Assembly: GCF_019097595.1 (NCBI RefSeq) | Contig: NC_080734.1 | Coordinates: forward strand, 15,549,892 to 15,613,891 | Reading direction: 5' to 3' | Length of the DNA: 64,000 bases | From: Hemibagrus wyckioides | Lineage: Eukaryota > Chordata > Actinopteri > Siluriformes > Bagridae | Shown: piece by piece, positions 47,502 to 58,831 of the stretch | How positions within the stretch are numbered: position 1 is the first letter of the stretch | Layout of the letters: each line of letters begins with the position of its first letter | Made by a program: the position numbers and the translations under genes | Notes under the pieces: generated by a model | What the model was told of the DNA's origin: nothing | What the model saw: only the letters and a program-made list of their open reading frames with translations | The model's database searches: none

Positions 47502-50500
47502 TGTATGGGACGACACCTTAATAACCCTTTGTCAGTGTGTTGACGTTGTGTGTCTAGACTGTCGGCTCTGACACACAGCGTCACAAAAAGTGGAAGTGTA
47601 TGTCAGCAGAGGATTCTGGTGTTTCAACACACCTGTAGAGCGGAGTGTGAAGAACGTGTGTTTTTTAATCCGAAGAAAAATCACAAACTTATTTTCGACA
47701 AACCCTAATATGAAATAGTTGCTATTGATAATCAAGCACATCTAGGCCCATGAGTAAATAAGCTTGATTATGATCAGGTTCGGTTCCTGCCTCTGCCCTT
47801 TGTGTGGTGTGTTCTCCCTATGGGTTTCCTCAGGGTTCTCGGGTTTCCTCCTCAGTCCAAACTCATGTGTTTATAGCTAATTTACATCTCTAATTAGTCT
47901 GTAGTGTGTAAAGATGTCTATGTGTGTGATTATGCCCAGTGATCCATTGCCACTCTGCCCAGGATGTCCCCCAGCTTGTACCCCCGAGTCCCCTAGAATA
48001 AGAGCTACAGAAAATAAATGGATGCAGTCAATTTCTTTACATTTTTCTCTCCAGGCAATTTAATTTGAAAATGTCTATAAATAAAATTCTAATATTTTAA
48101 TTATTAGCAATATAAACAATACATATGGACACCCAAATACCTTTTCTTGTGTGGCAAAAACAGACAAATGCCTTAATCTCATAATCTCTATGTTACTAAT
48201 ATAGTGCTTAAAAATACATAGGTATGACTAAAAAAAATAAACCCTGATATTCTGATGCTGTTTATTGAATGTTAAAACAGGCCATAAAACATATCTTGCG
48301 TATAGACACTATAGAGGCTATTATTCTTATTCTCTGTGCATTTGCCCCCCAGCTCAGCTGACTGAATGCGCAACGTCCTCCGTGAGCAGTGATTCTGGAC
48401 TCTCCACTACGTCACTGAGTATTGGAGCAGCAGGCGCAGGACTCCAGAGCCAAAAAGCCACTCTTCAGGTCAGCATGGCAGGAGAGCCGCCTCGTGCGCA
48501 AGTCCTTACCTCTGAAATTGCCATCATAAGCGACGGAGATGAGAGAGCGACAGAAAATCTTCATTATATAGACCCTGCTTTTCACATGAATGGTCAAAGC
48601 ATGAGTGAACAACGAGAAACCAATATCCTAGACGATGAGGATGAAAGTACATCTGTTGCTATAGTGTCCGACTCTAAAGAAACAGGCTTTAAACTTCCTG
48701 TTTTGAGTAGACATGAATACCCGGTTCAGTCAGAAGATGCTGGACACACTCGCACACCATCTAGCAGTGATCAGACACACATATGGGTGAAGCAGCAGCA
48801 GCTAGTCTCTGTCAGTTCTTACATGTACAACATGTCGGATAGACTGGAACAAAAAGTGCAATCAGGGATTAAAAATGTCTCTTTTGAGGCAGAGCCAGAG
48901 GCAAAGGATGATGAATTTGCTTCCCTCGCCTTGGATATTGACCAGTCAATCGAGCAGCTGAACCAACTGATCCTAGACCTGGACCCAGAGTTTGAACCTG
49001 TACCCACACTGGCCAGAGGTCATGTGACTTGTTCAACCACCAACGGAGTTGGATACTTAGTTGGCCAAGCAAAATCCAGCCAATCAGGTAAGATTTTCTT
49101 ACAGCAATGGCTCTGCATTGCCACTTAGACATAAAGATGCTTACCTATTGTAAATAAACACAAGATGTAATAGCAATAGTAACTGCCTATGCCTCTGAAG
49201 GAAATAGTTCCCCTGAGTGATTGTAAACACTGGGTAAACAGAATCTTGTATGACATTTCACACAGCTCATACTACACTTTTAAATCTGACCTTTCACACT
49301 ATACATCCCAAAAACCATGTTCTTATTTTTATATTTGTGGCCTCAACAACCATGATTTTATAAATACAGTAAGCAAAAATAATAAAAATCAACTTGTCCC
49401 ATGCTTTCGTGTCAAGGACAGGTCTGATGATATTGTTATCTTTCCTAGTTTTGTCATTTCTTTGGCCTTTTTAAGTGTGTCATGTAGTTGACCAAGCGTT
49501 TGTTGATATCCAGCTTGTATCTTGTATTTTTCCCCTCACTACAGCATGTTACAGTAATTACTGCTCACTGACTATTAACATGCTGGTTTTTATCATTGTC
49601 CCATTTTTAACTGAACTTCAGACTGGTCCTACAGAAGATTTTAGACCTAAACATTTTAATGAGAACATCTGGTTTACTTTAGAACATACAGTGAATATAC
49701 ATCACACCTTCAAATCAAAAAATGCCCTTCAAGCTATTTGACGTTGCCCACTGTGTGAGTAAAATTGAAGGTCCGTTGACTCACTCTCATGTGCTTTCGT
49801 AACTCGGAAAGCTTATGTTGGCTTGAGTGGATTAACGCACACACACACGTACAATGGACCTCTGTGTGGAAGGCTGAACAGGTACAGCTAAGGAAAATAA
49901 ACTCCTTCACACTGGAGTGTATCGCTGCAGGCAATACTTAGTGTGTGTGTGCATAATATGTGTGTTTGGGTGTGTAAACATCTCCAGGTAGAGCAATTGT
50001 GCCGCTTAACTAGAATTCTTTGTTTAAACTCTTTTGTCATAAATCTGTCTGTTTGTATTCATCATCCCATGATCTTGAGGCGGTTAAGTGCTTGGAATTC
50101 GGTATGGAAAGTTTCCATGTTATGATAAAGCAATAGATGTGACATTGGCCTGGGGTGATCCCGGTTTCCTCATGCAGCTTGTCAGATAGGGGTGCAATTA
50201 AACGGCATGTAAACATGTACTCAATCACTGCAAAAGGGAAACTTGTATGTTTTTTTATTCAGAACTTGAATAGCCATACAGCCTGTGCTCCAGGTGTGCG
50301 TCTCTCTCACCTTTGCACTTTGAGCTGTTTTGCTTTATGTGATGGTGGATGGTTGGTAGTATATGAGCATATGCTTTTAATTCTATGCTTTACTCTGATG
50401 GTAGCAGCTGTTCTTCTCTGTTCTATACATAAATAATGCTTTTTATCCATGTAGATCTTGATCACTACTGACTACTGAGAAGAACAAAAGTAATTTTTTA

Positions 50501-51652
50501 GGTTATTGATTAATTCTATGCCAACTAAAACAAATTGACTTAACACAGATAAGCCTGGTAGTTATATCTCCTCTTCCTATAATGTCGTATTAGGAATTAC
50601 CGTCTGACTGCAAGTTATGGTTTCAATGTCAGGAGGAGGAGCACAGCAAGGGGGCGGGGCATATGACTGATGAGGATGCACAGGAGATTTTTGCTTTAGC
50701 TGGTGTCTTCATATTTTAAATAATTCAGATGATGATAATGATAATGTTCAATGAATATGAAATGCTATTTTCAGACAGATCCACTGTAATCTGATAATCA
50801 GGCAATATATAAAATATTTACTAAGACACAGGAAAATGGGTCTTTTGGCACCCCCAGTTTTATCAACCAACACACTCAATGAGCTTAGCAATTTAATTTG
50901 AATCATCTTTCCAAAACCAGAACTCCATCTAAGTACCATTAGTTACAGTACCTCCTTACTCGTGTCCTTATTCATTCCTGAACAGTGCTCTGAGAGAAAA
51001 GGTGCAATGACGCCACTGTCGAAAGAAATAGAACGGATGTTTATACAGTAACTCTGGAGTGTGTCATGTTGTGTGTGTCTCTGTTTGAAGATGAATTGCA
51101 TGAGCGCTTAGGAATGCATTTGAGGACTTACTTTCCCCAGCTCTTTGTTTTACAGAGGCCTGTCTTCAACTGTCAGAGAATTGTTATTAATAACATTGTG
51201 ATTATGGTCCACTTTTGCAGTTTACCTCACTGTAATTCTTAATGTTAGATGTTGTCACGTCTCAGTTTAAAGGTTTTGTAATGAAAAAGATTTCACATAA
51301 TTTGTAGAAGCGACCATTTCGAGCAATTCAGTTGGTTTTTATTGGTGTGTGTGGAGCACAAATGCAGTCATTGGCTGTGCTGAGGTTAGCCACGGCTGCA
51401 GCCCAAAACGGAGCGGGTCAAACCCTGGGTCATCTAATGCAGCGGTTAGAGTACATGAGTTTCACATCAAAACTTGCTGATAGTCACAATTGACCTTTCA
51501 GTTCAGACCAAGTTCATCTTTCATCCTTTCATCCTTTCATCCATCCATCCATCGGCCCATTTTCTGTAGCACTTATCTTTCACCTGGTCGATCCCAGGAG
51601 ACACAGGAGACACACTAGACAGCATGCCAACCTAACAATCAATGTGCGCAAT

Positions 51653-51688
<36 letters not shown>

Positions 51689-53003
51689 CTGTACATATAC
51701 ACACTACCACTGCATGAAAAGTGTGATTTTCATCAGTTAACAACACTGTAAATTGCCACAGAATTTCAGGTTAACGACTGTTCACGGGAATGTGCAGGCA
51801 GCACAGATCATTTTCGGGAACTGCCAAAAAATTGACGTGGAATAGGCTTGGCAGTTGACCCCCCCATGTTCCTATCACCTTGGCCTGGGTTTAGCTTTCA
51901 TATGTAAATGACTACAGTACAGAAAATTTTGAGATGACAATCTGCCTAAGATGCATGTGTCCAGAGTCCCCAGAGGAAATCCTGAAAGCACAGGGAGGAC
52001 ATACAAACTCCATCACAAACAGGGCAGAGGCAGGAGTCCACCCATGGAGCTGTGAGGCACACATGCTAACCACTAAGCCACTGTGCCCCATAATTTATCT
52101 TCCCTCTTGATAAAGTTCCAGCCCAGTCAGAGTCAGTGAATATGAAATGATGTTTATGATATATATATACTACTTTTGCTTGCTTTTCTTTTCGCTTTTT
52201 TTGGCTGTTCACAGAATCTAGTGTGATTTCGTATACATTTTGGGCTAGAAATCACACTAGATTCTGTGAACAGCCAAAATAAAGCTAAAAGAAAAGCAAG
52301 CAAAAGTAGATTCAGGAAGTAAATTAAGGTCACATTGTGGTCCTAAGCTTACTTGCTTAGGTCTGAATATGTCTATGAGGGAAATGCTATCTTGTCTATT
52401 TGCTAACATTGGAATATTTATTATATTTAAGAGTGGAATAAAAAAGCAGCAAGATCAAGATCAGTTTCAACAGATTACTAATCAGCAGAGTATCTGATGA
52501 ACAAACATGTACAGTGTTCAGTCTTTTTAAAAGTATAGTGTGTAGTGTAAAGCCTAACTGTTTGGCAGGGCATTTCTTAAAAGGCCAGACCAGTACATTT
52601 GCCCAATGTCATAATTTCTTCCATGGATTGCTAAATCTCAGCAGTATGTATGTGCATGTGCTTAAGAAGCAGAAAAGCACAGAACACTTCATCCTGTTAG
52701 AAATATAACATTTGCCATTTATATATTGTATACAGTAAAGTGTATATTATTAAACCCTTTTTCAAGCCTCACCACTAACCCAAAACTATTAAGCAAAGAC
52801 CAATCCCAACACATTATAATGACTGCATTAGGTTTTCCCTTTGATCCTGGAATACTGTATTTCTTGGAATTGCTATTAAACTCTCTCTTTTTTCTTTCTC
52901 AGTCTGGAGGAATAAGCCGATTACTAATGAGCCTGCATCCAGGTGCAGCGAAGGTGATTTTTTCCAGCCGTTATCAAATCCTGCTGTCTACAAATCATCT
53001 GAG

Positions 53004-53037
<34 letters not shown>

Positions 53038-53122
53038 ATACAGTGCCCTCTTCATAACCAGGGTATGTTTGTCATCCATTATGACTAATTCCACCTCCAT
53101 ATAGAGTAAACATCTGGCCTGC

Positions 53123-53160
<38 letters not shown>

Positions 53161-55317
53161 AGTGTGGAGGTTTGTATAGTACTGACACAGTGGATTTCAG
53201 TCATGGGGCTGACAGTCTGTTATGGGTGGATCCTAACCAACCTCCACAGACACCAGCATTTCCTGTGACGCCTCCTACACCTTACAGTAAGTCCAAGCAG
53301 CTTGTCTATGTTAGAGTCGAGAGATATGATTCAGATAAAAATATATCTTTAAGTATCACGATGAAGACCTCATATCCATAATATGTATTTTATTAAGTTC
53401 ATAAGCTACATTATTTCCTGTAAGATTTACTCAACATAATGTAACTTCTGCTACTCCACTATTTGAATAAGATCAATGTGTAATAAATAATTTTAACATA
53501 TTGAGTGTAAAGCTCACCTCATGCTTAATGTTACACTTCTCATCTCTGCAAACACAATCGACCTTGAAAATCGCAAGATATTTTCAAAGCGTGGATAGTT
53601 TTTATCCTGGAAATTGTACAGGATACTAAAAAAACCGAGACTTTTAGCATTTTGAAAAGATCCACGTTACCTTTCTGCACTGTTTGAGTTTTTAGAGAAG
53701 AGGAGAAGTTTCCTGCCTCTGTAAAGTCAGTCATAAGTCGTAAGCGTTAAATGAATTAAATATGTGTAAAACAAATGCTGTAAATATTTAGACTGCAAAT
53801 TTTACAAATTGTAAAACATCTGTAAATCTGTAAAACATTTATAGTAAAGTACCATAATATTTCAGTGTTGTATATATTCTATATATATATAGTCTCTCCA
53901 GGAGCATTTTGTGATTGTTGTGGTATTTTGTTGTGGCTTTTCTAAAAAATCTTTTGGATTTTTATGCTTTTTTGTGAAACTGGAGCCGTCTATTGAACTC
54001 CTACCAGTGAAGACACAAATGTAATTACTTTCTATGTCAGCTGTACTCAGACTCTAAAACTGAAAGGATATTGATATTGAAGCCTATTAAAATATAAGGA
54101 TATTGATGTGTTTTGGACATACAAGTGGCTTGGCCCTGCACGTCCATTTATATATCAGCCGTCCCTGGTGTAAATCGTTTTTCCATGCTGTTCATAACCT
54201 GCATCCATCTAAACTGCACTCAGTTTCCTCATTGTTCATTATTACAATGTTGGCAGTGTGCCTGTCAGAGAACCCTGTCAGAATCAGGCTGGGATTGCAT
54301 GTGAGCCTTTGTTGTTGTTGTTGTTGTTGTTTTTGTGGGAGGCTTAAATGTAAAGTGTTAAAAGCAAATGAGAGATTATCAAAAGAAAAAAATCTTATTC
54401 TGCCCAGTTCATTACACACACACACACACACACACACCCTTTGAATGCAATTAAAACATTAAATTAAAAGCAAACACTGAATTTCTAAATTTATTTCCAT
54501 GTCAGTGATTATTTTCTATTTTATTTTACATTTTTAGCTTGAAGCTAAAAGCTAAAAGCTTTTTTAAAAGCTTTTCTTAAAAGTTTACTGCCACACCGAC
54601 TGACAAACACACACCACACTATAATCATGAATTTCTATGCTGTCAGTGAGCATTTATTTATTTATTTGTTTGTTTGTTTGTTTGTTTGTTTGTTTGTTTA
54701 TTTGTGTGTTATTTTTTATTTTACTTCATTTCATTTTATTTATTTAATTTAACTTTATTTTACTTTATTTCATTTCATTTTATTTTATTCATTTTCATTC
54801 ACTTTTAAGGCATTTCACCAGTTCCACATTTATTAAAGACCTAATACCTTACCATGCTAATAAAATCATTTCACAATGTTCCATTTATTAGATATAGGTC
54901 ATTATCAGTTATTTGATTCTGTGGCTATAATAGCCAGACTGAATCCAACATTGAACATGACTATGAATATCAGTTTGCAGAATGTTTCAGTTTATCGTCT
55001 CTAAATCAGTCTCAATAGAGTCACTTAAATAAATGAAATAGGAACAGAGGCTGATTAGAGCAGATAAGACATAACAAATACAACCAAGTAATGAGGGCAA
55101 GTGTACTGATGCATATTACAGTATATTATCAAATCTAATAATATGGCTTATGTATGCTACTTGGTTTAAACTGCATCTTGTGATTGAATGAAGTCAAATT
55201 AAGTGCTTCTTTTGTTTCTATCTTGTATTTAACCAGTGAAGGGTGTGTATGACTTTTCCCGTGTGAGTCTCAGCTCTCCGGCTGGCACACAGCACCTGCT
55301 CTCAAGGACACAGCAAG
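30640..55317 (+). CDS. tns3: Tensin-3-like focal adhesion protein (5' part; continues past window)
   Basis: Fifteen exons: 30640-30792, 30912-30962, 31053-31175, 32055-32119, 33404-33487, 36128-36237, 36313-36373, 36450-36525, 36622-36751, 40942-41019, 41249-41362, 48353-49087, 52903-53003, 53163-53286, 55237-55317. They give about 695 residues in frame. Residues 1 to about 155 are the PTEN-like phosphatase domain, and a C2 domain follows to about residue 335. The P-loop reads HSRGTKDR (107-114), so the catalytic Cys is Ser. VIDYDILDPLVHWDSYEN ends the folded part. The large exon 12 encodes a Ser-rich disordered region with LDIDQSIEQLNQLILDLDPE and WVKQQQL, both TNS3-like. Tensins link integrin tails to actin. 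SH2 and PTB exons were not found and should lie to the right. Introns 5 and 6 use GC donors. The exon 11 acceptor is uncertain (41248 or a site 15 bp on). Confidence 0.88.
31290..31610 (+). repeat. SINE/LINE-tail repeat ending in (ATGG)n, family C
   Basis: The order GTGGCTTAGTGGTTAGAATG, TTTGCATGTTCTCCCTGTG, GTGGTTTCCTCCACCAGTCC, a 'GATAGACTGCAGG' block, then GGATGGATGGATGG is a common fish retroelement pattern. Copies in this window: 47765-48030 (+), 51530-52095 (-) and 60990-61275 (+). It lies in tns3 intron 3. Confidence 0.7.
31640..31830 (-). repeat. Fragment of the 11225-type interspersed repeat
   Basis: TATGAGGAAGAAACCTTAAC and CTTTTGGGTGATTTCTGATA follow the internal order of the common fish repeat also seen at 11225-11720. 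Only a fragment is present. Confidence 0.4.
33367..33402. repeat. (CT)n acting as polypyrimidine tract of tns3 exon 5
   Basis: A pure CT tract runs directly into the acceptor CAG at 33401-33403, so the microsatellite supplies the pyrimidine tract for splicing. Confidence 0.85.
34096..34700 (-). mobile_element. Tc1-like transposon, inactive, in tns3 intron 5
   Basis: The inverted ends CACTGATCAGGCATAACATT (about 34097) and AATGTTATGCCTGATTGGTG (about 34675-34694) bound the element. The minus strand encodes the C-terminal part of a transposase: GMFCWESLGPGIHV, then FQQDNVPCHKS, then WPPNSPDFNPIKHLCDVLNK. The final catalytic Glu of NPIEH is Lys, and a frame break lies near 34350-34413. It is the same family as 10690-11160. 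Confidence 0.88.
36009..36064. repeat. (TG)n microsatellite
   Basis: An almost pure TG tract of about 56 bp lies 65 bp upstream of tns3 exon 6. Its translation (poly Cys-Val) explains the open frame at 35969-36406. Confidence 0.95.
37365..37530 (-). mobile_element. tRNA-derived SINE fragment, family A
   Basis: AAGCCTTTATTATCACCACA starts the reversed tail and CCAGAGCCTTAACCACTTAA ends the reversed tRNA head. The middle is shortened compared with 20917-21150. Confidence 0.65.
37765..37915 (-). mobile_element. tRNA-type SINE fragment, family B
   Basis: It shares ACTTACATTATATCTCATTT, GAGCCTTGCTCAAAGG and CCTTAACCACTAAGCTGCTA with the copy at 3640-3832. Confidence 0.6.
38857..38893. repeat. 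(ATT)n microsatellite
   Basis: About twelve TTA/ATT units in tns3 intron 9. Confidence 0.9.
40020..40175. mobile_element. Foldback MITE-like element in tns3 intron 9
   Basis: The left arm has AACCCCGCTTTTAACCCCAG followed by GTAAAAAA. The right arm has TTTTTTACCTGGGGTTA followed by GAAGCGGGGTTAGT. The arms pair over about 35 bp, with the A/T run and GGAGGAACATTTTACAC in the loop. The outer limits are uncertain; the sequence up to about 40670 (ATAACCCAGGATTCTGTTTA) may belong to the same element. Confidence 0.6.
40673..40899. repeat. 35-bp minisatellite, 6.5 copies
   Basis: Units start at 40673, 40708, 40743, 40778, 40813, 40848 and 40883, and are nearly identical. Each unit has two related halves, TTTCAGGTGTGAAAGCTA and TTTCAGGTTTACAACTA. 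The array ends about 42 bp before tns3 exon 10. Confidence 0.97.
42598..42810 (-). mobile_element. tRNA-derived SINE, family A
   Basis: The reversed tail CCTTTATTTGTCACAAATAT, the middle GGGTTAAGGGCCTTGCTCAA and the head AGCTTTAACCACTGAGCCAT are all present. Confidence 0.75.
44510..44527 (+). promoter_or_regulatory. CArG box next to AP-1 site
   Basis: CCATATTTGG (44510-44519) matches the SRF consensus CC(A/T)6GG exactly, and TGACTCA (44521-44527) matches AP-1 exactly, one base apart. They lie inside tns3 intron 11, about 450 bp upstream of a donor-like site at 45002/45003. They may mark an internal promoter; chance occurrence cannot be excluded. Confidence 0.35.
44870..45002 (+). other. Candidate alternative 5' exon within tns3 intron 11
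   Basis: A GC-richer segment (GCTGCCCGCCCCCGCAAAGC) follows a purine-rich AG tract (44723-44790) and ends at CGCACG|GTTAGA, a moderate donor. An ATG at 44976 gives nine codons in phase 0. This would not join in frame to the phase-1 acceptor of exon 12, so any transcript from here would start translation inside exon 12 or elsewhere. Low confidence. Confidence 0.2.
45448..45524. repeat. (TTTTA)n pentanucleotide array
   Basis: About fifteen copies of TTTTA/ATTTT follow an ATTT tract at 45433-45450. Confidence 0.95.
45685..45893. repeat. Tandem duplication of about 105 bp bounded by (TG)n
   Basis: Two copies share TAGCCAGCTGTGGGTTA, CACTGGTGTTTGCCACATCT and TTTGGTGATTTG. They are separated and flanked by TG tracts. 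The second copy has a GAGAGAGA insert and small differences. Confidence 0.9.
46647..47343. repeat. Tandem duplication of about 335 bp bounded by (TG)n
   Basis: Copy 1 (about 46647-46977) and copy 2 (about 46978-47314) each consist of a TG tract plus about 280 bp from TTTGTTGGAGACCGTATACC to CCTGTTATTTGTAG. A third TG tract closes the array. Outside the TG tracts I count about four substitutions, so the duplication is recent. It explains the two near-identical open frames at 46633-46893 and 46982-47317. Confidence 0.95.
47463..47507. repeat. (TG)n microsatellite
   Basis: TG tract of about 45 bp interrupted by TATG. Confidence 0.9.
47765..48030 (+). repeat. Family C retroelement fragment
   Basis: TTCTCCCTATGGGTTTCCTC, GGGTTTCCTCCTCAGTCCAA and AAATAAATGGATG follow the same order as in 31290-31610. 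Confidence 0.65.
51530..52095 (-). repeat. Family C retroelement, reverse orientation, interrupted
   Basis: TTTCATCCATCCATCCATCG begins the reversed tail. The reversed 5' part (CACAGGGAGGACATACAAAC, GGAGCTGTGAGGCACACATG, AACCACTAAGCCACTGTGCC) lies at 51985-52090. The middle (about 51650-51945) is a CA/TA tract plus unrelated sequence. Confidence 0.65.
52171..52308. repeat. Near-perfect 60-bp inverted repeat (hairpin)
   Basis: The left arm (52171-52230) pairs with the right arm (52248-52308) with only about three differences, around a 17-base loop (52231-52247). The loop-proximal ends are GAATCTAGTGTGATTTC and its exact complement. It could be a foldback MITE or a small-RNA precursor. Confidence 0.95.
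53287..55236. other. tns3 intron 14 (1.95 kb)
   Basis: AT-rich, with a GTT tract (about 54311-54333), a CA tract (about 54415-54437) and a TTTA/TTTG tetranucleotide block (about 54653-54710) followed by degenerate TTTTA/TTTCA sequence to 54800. No exon was recognised. Confidence 0.5.
54653..54710. repeat. (TTTA)n(TTTG)n tetranucleotide tract
   Basis: ATTT units change into eight GTTT units and back into TTTA-type sequence. Confidence 0.9.
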
Positions 55318-55966
55318 GTAAACTCAACTCACCTGGCTGCTCTTATATAGGAAACAAACAAAGCTTTGTAGAATCAAGGGAGTTCACAGAAGTTAATGAA
55401 GTCAACTCTGTGTGAAGCTCAAAAATGTGTAGCTGAAAAATTTGAAATGCCATTTTTTAATGAATAATTTTGCGCCGCCTGATTCGGTACAGCTGGTCTG
55501 AATTCCTTTGAGACTCCCTGCACTATGTTGACCCGTAGTATCATACAGGGCCACTGGCACAGGGCCCACTATACACACACAGTTTATGATTGTGTGTGTG
55601 CGTGGGTGTGTGGGTGTGTGTGTGTGCGTGCAGACATACATGCTCACTTGCTAGACAGGCAATTGTGAGATAACGAGAACAAAGTATCAACCCAATACTT
55701 CTGTGTGCAAAAAAACTCCACAAAATCAAAATGTGTGTAGCTGCTAAAATAGCTCCTTCTGCTGCAGGAAGTGGCCTTGTGAGCCAGGAAATGGACATCC
55801 TGTGCCTCAACCAGGATTTTTTAAGGATGTACATATCTCTGTGAGGCTGTGGACTGAAAACTGAATAAAAGAAAAGTTTAAGCCACTTTAAGATTCCAAA
55901 TTATTGAAATATTATTATATGATTCAGGTTTTTAAATATTTATTTTTAGACAATAACCTTTTACAC

Positions 55967-56015
<49 letters not shown>

Positions 56016-56473
56016 TTTTACTAACCAGCATTATTCTATGTTTCAATAATTCTCAATAATTCAATCCTTATAGGTTCTTCTAATACTCTGTATTATTGCT
56101 CCTAAAATAGAATCATGCGTTTATTATACAAGCACTCTGTCTGAACAACTGACAAGACTTCTATCTCTAACATGCTGTTTCTTTGGAGACTTTTTTCAAC
56201 TACATCATTCACTATGCTGGATATATTATACTGAGAAATCAATCAATTGCATAAAATGCGAACAAACAGGAAATGGGTTGAGGCTCTGAGGTCCTAAAGT
56301 TGTGAGTTATCATTTCCTGATGTGATAAAATTATATGTGCTTCCTTAAAACCTCTCTGTTGTATTTTAAAAATAAACATGGGAAAAGTAGTAGATTGCTA
56401 CTGAGTGACTAAGAGAAGAATCTAAATATTTATTGAGCTGCTTAAGAGAGAGAGGGACAGAGAGAGAGGGACA

Positions 56474-56525
<52 letters not shown>

Positions 56526-58561
56526 AGGAGAGAGAAGCCAATTTCCCAAACAGACTGAGGTACAATACCAAAATAAGAGAGAGTCTTGGGGAAATAAGGA
56601 GAATAAATTATTGGTAAATTGTTTTACCTCTTTAGATAAGTGCAGCTCACCGTAGCAGGTCATCTATTTTGTATTTATCTACAAACATATGTAAGACTCA
56701 GTGCTTGTAGTAACAGAGCTGTACAAACCCCAGCACTTTCATTTAAACAATATATTTTCTCTGTACACTCCTGAAGGTCTTTGGAACACTCCAAGAATCA
56801 TTCTCATGAAAATATTTCTATAATCTTCTACAAACTATAAACTTGTAGTCACAAAAACATTTCTACTGTCAGAATGTTCCACAGGCTCATTTATGTTTGC
56901 AGCACTAATTTATTTTGTGATCACAATTCAACTCAAATATTCAATAATATTCAGATTTGACTGAATATTAAACACAACATGTGCACTGTCTTGTACCAGG
57001 AACCAGAAAACACAAAGCCTGATGTCCTGTCCTGTCCTGTCCTGAGGACTCAATGCTGTCCTGTTCTGAAGATTCTGTAATGAAATCTCTGTCCTGTCCT
57101 ATCTGGAAGAGTCTGTCATGTCCTATCCTGTCCTAATTACTCTATACTGTCCTGAAGTCCCTGTTCTGTCCTGTAATGAAGATTCTGTCCTGTCCTATAA
57201 TAAGGACTCTATCCTGTCCTATCCTGAGGACTCTATCCTGTTCTGTTCTGTTCTGTCATGTCCTGAAGACTCTGTCCTGTCCTGAAGACTCAGTCCTGTC
57301 CTAAAGACTCTGCCCTGTCCTAAAGTCTCTGTCCTGTCCTAAAGACTCTGTCCTGTCCTAAAGCATCTGCCCTGTCATGTCCTAAAGACTCTGTTTTGTC
57401 TTGTCCCAGAGACTCTATCATGTCCCAAGCCTCTGTCTTCTCCTGAAGACTCTGTCCTTTCCTGTACTTAAGACTCTATCCTGTCCCATATAAGGAAACT
57501 TACCAACTATTACAAAGCTCTGAGACTTAAGACGACTTTCACAAACATCACCTGAATGCCTCTTAATGGAAACTTCACCATGTAAATAATTATACAGTTT
57601 ATTTTGTTAAACAGCAACAGATCTCTTTCTATTTATTATTAGCTATAGATTATCTGCCATACTATACTCTTACAATAAAAAACGATTACATATTACAACT
57701 ACCTTATTGATAAAACATTGTTTATATAACAGTTGGAGATGCTGCTATAGAAAAGATATGCACAGCTCCTGATTTGATCACAACATAAACACAGTTATTT
57801 ATGGTAGCTATTATTACCTTTGAAAAGACCTATCATTATCATACAGCTTCTGCTTGGCTAAATACTCAGACTTGTAACTGATGTACGCTGATTTTTTCCC
57901 TATGGATACTGACAATAGAGCAGCCTGATATTTTATTGCCTAGATGACTTAGAAACTTCTGGGTATCAAGTCTATTTAAAAGTATAACACTAATTAGCAT
58001 CCTTAATAAGTAACAAGATTCAGTTTTATGTATTCAGTTTCACACACACACACACACACACAAAGAGCAGATGTTTGGAGTGCTTGCACATGCCACTTGA
58101 GAAGAAAGAAAGCGAGCATACGGACATCAGTAAGAGGACATCCTAACCTCTGACCCTGTGGTGCTGGCCTTTTGCTCGGACAGACAGATTGTGAAGGTCT
58201 GCTGGATGCTTAGTGAAAAGCCTGAGAGCCACAATGAAGTCATATGGTAATGAGCCTAAAGTGTCCCTGCTTTCTCTGTCCCTCATTCATGCACCAGGCG
58301 GGGGCAGTCGTCTACCCTCCTCCTCCTCCTCCTCCCCCACATCCTCAGACCTTCCCCTCACTCTCACGCCGTCCCTCCCTCTCTCCCTCCCTTTCTCTCT
58401 CTCTCTCTTTCTCTCACTCTGTCCCTCCCTGTGTCTCCTCACAGCAGTCATTCAATGGCACATTACTCTAGGAAGAAAGGATGGAGTAGTTTTCCATCTG
58501 GACTCTCGCAGATCTCAGCCAACTCAATGACTTCATTCAAATAGAAAGCGTGAGCGTGAGT

Positions 58562-58614
<53 letters not shown>

Positions 58615-58831
58615 GGACAGTGGAGAGTTGGACAGTAACTGTGTAACATGCTGTTATTATTTGTGACAGAAAGCAGAGCACAGTAACAGCAAGACACAAA
58701 GAGAGTGAACTTTTAGAGACAGACACAAACTTTTAGTGATAGTGAGACAGAGACGTCTGCAAGACTTTACACATAGCCAAAGGAGTCGGCCTTTTTTCTG
58801 TGGAGGAATCTCCCATGAGGATTTCCTCATC
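55318..58831. other. Probable tns3 intron 15, first part
   Basis: The exon 15 donor at 55318 is in phase 1 and no following exon was recognised. The stretch contains TG and ATT tracts (about 55591-55627, 55971-56012), AG tracts (56447-56521, 58561-58613), a degenerate CTGTCC array (57021-57486), and a CT-rich block at 58317-58430 whose translation (poly-Ser/Leu/Pro) explains the open frames at 58213-58530. Confidence 0.45.
57021..57486. repeat. Degenerate CTGTCCT-based minisatellite
   Basis: The word CTGTCCTGTCCT followed by AAAGACT or GAAGACT recurs roughly every 19-25 bp over about 460 bp. The first 30 bp are a pure TCCTG array. Copies differ by substitutions and small indels. Confidence 0.9.

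Larger units (their letters stand above)
41363..48352. other. tns3 intron 11 (7 kb) with possible internal promoter
   Basis: It contains a SINE, several TG/CA tracts, a TTTTA array, two tandem duplications, a family C repeat, and a candidate promoter and exon around 44.5-45.0 kb. I searched for the exon that in human TNS3 encodes the 'LYAKV' segment between the parts encoded by exons 11 and 12 and did not find it. Confidence 0.45.
49088..52902. other. tns3 intron 12 (3.8 kb)
   Basis: It contains CA tracts (about 49836-49850, 51654-51688), a family C repeat and the strong hairpin at 52171-52308. No exon was recognised. The rest appears unique or too decayed to name. Confidence 0.5.

Noticed and set aside
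58213..58530. 105-residue open frame rich in Ser, Leu and Pro
   Set aside because: Most of it is a CT-rich low-complexity block, and no phase-compatible acceptor and donor pair was found.
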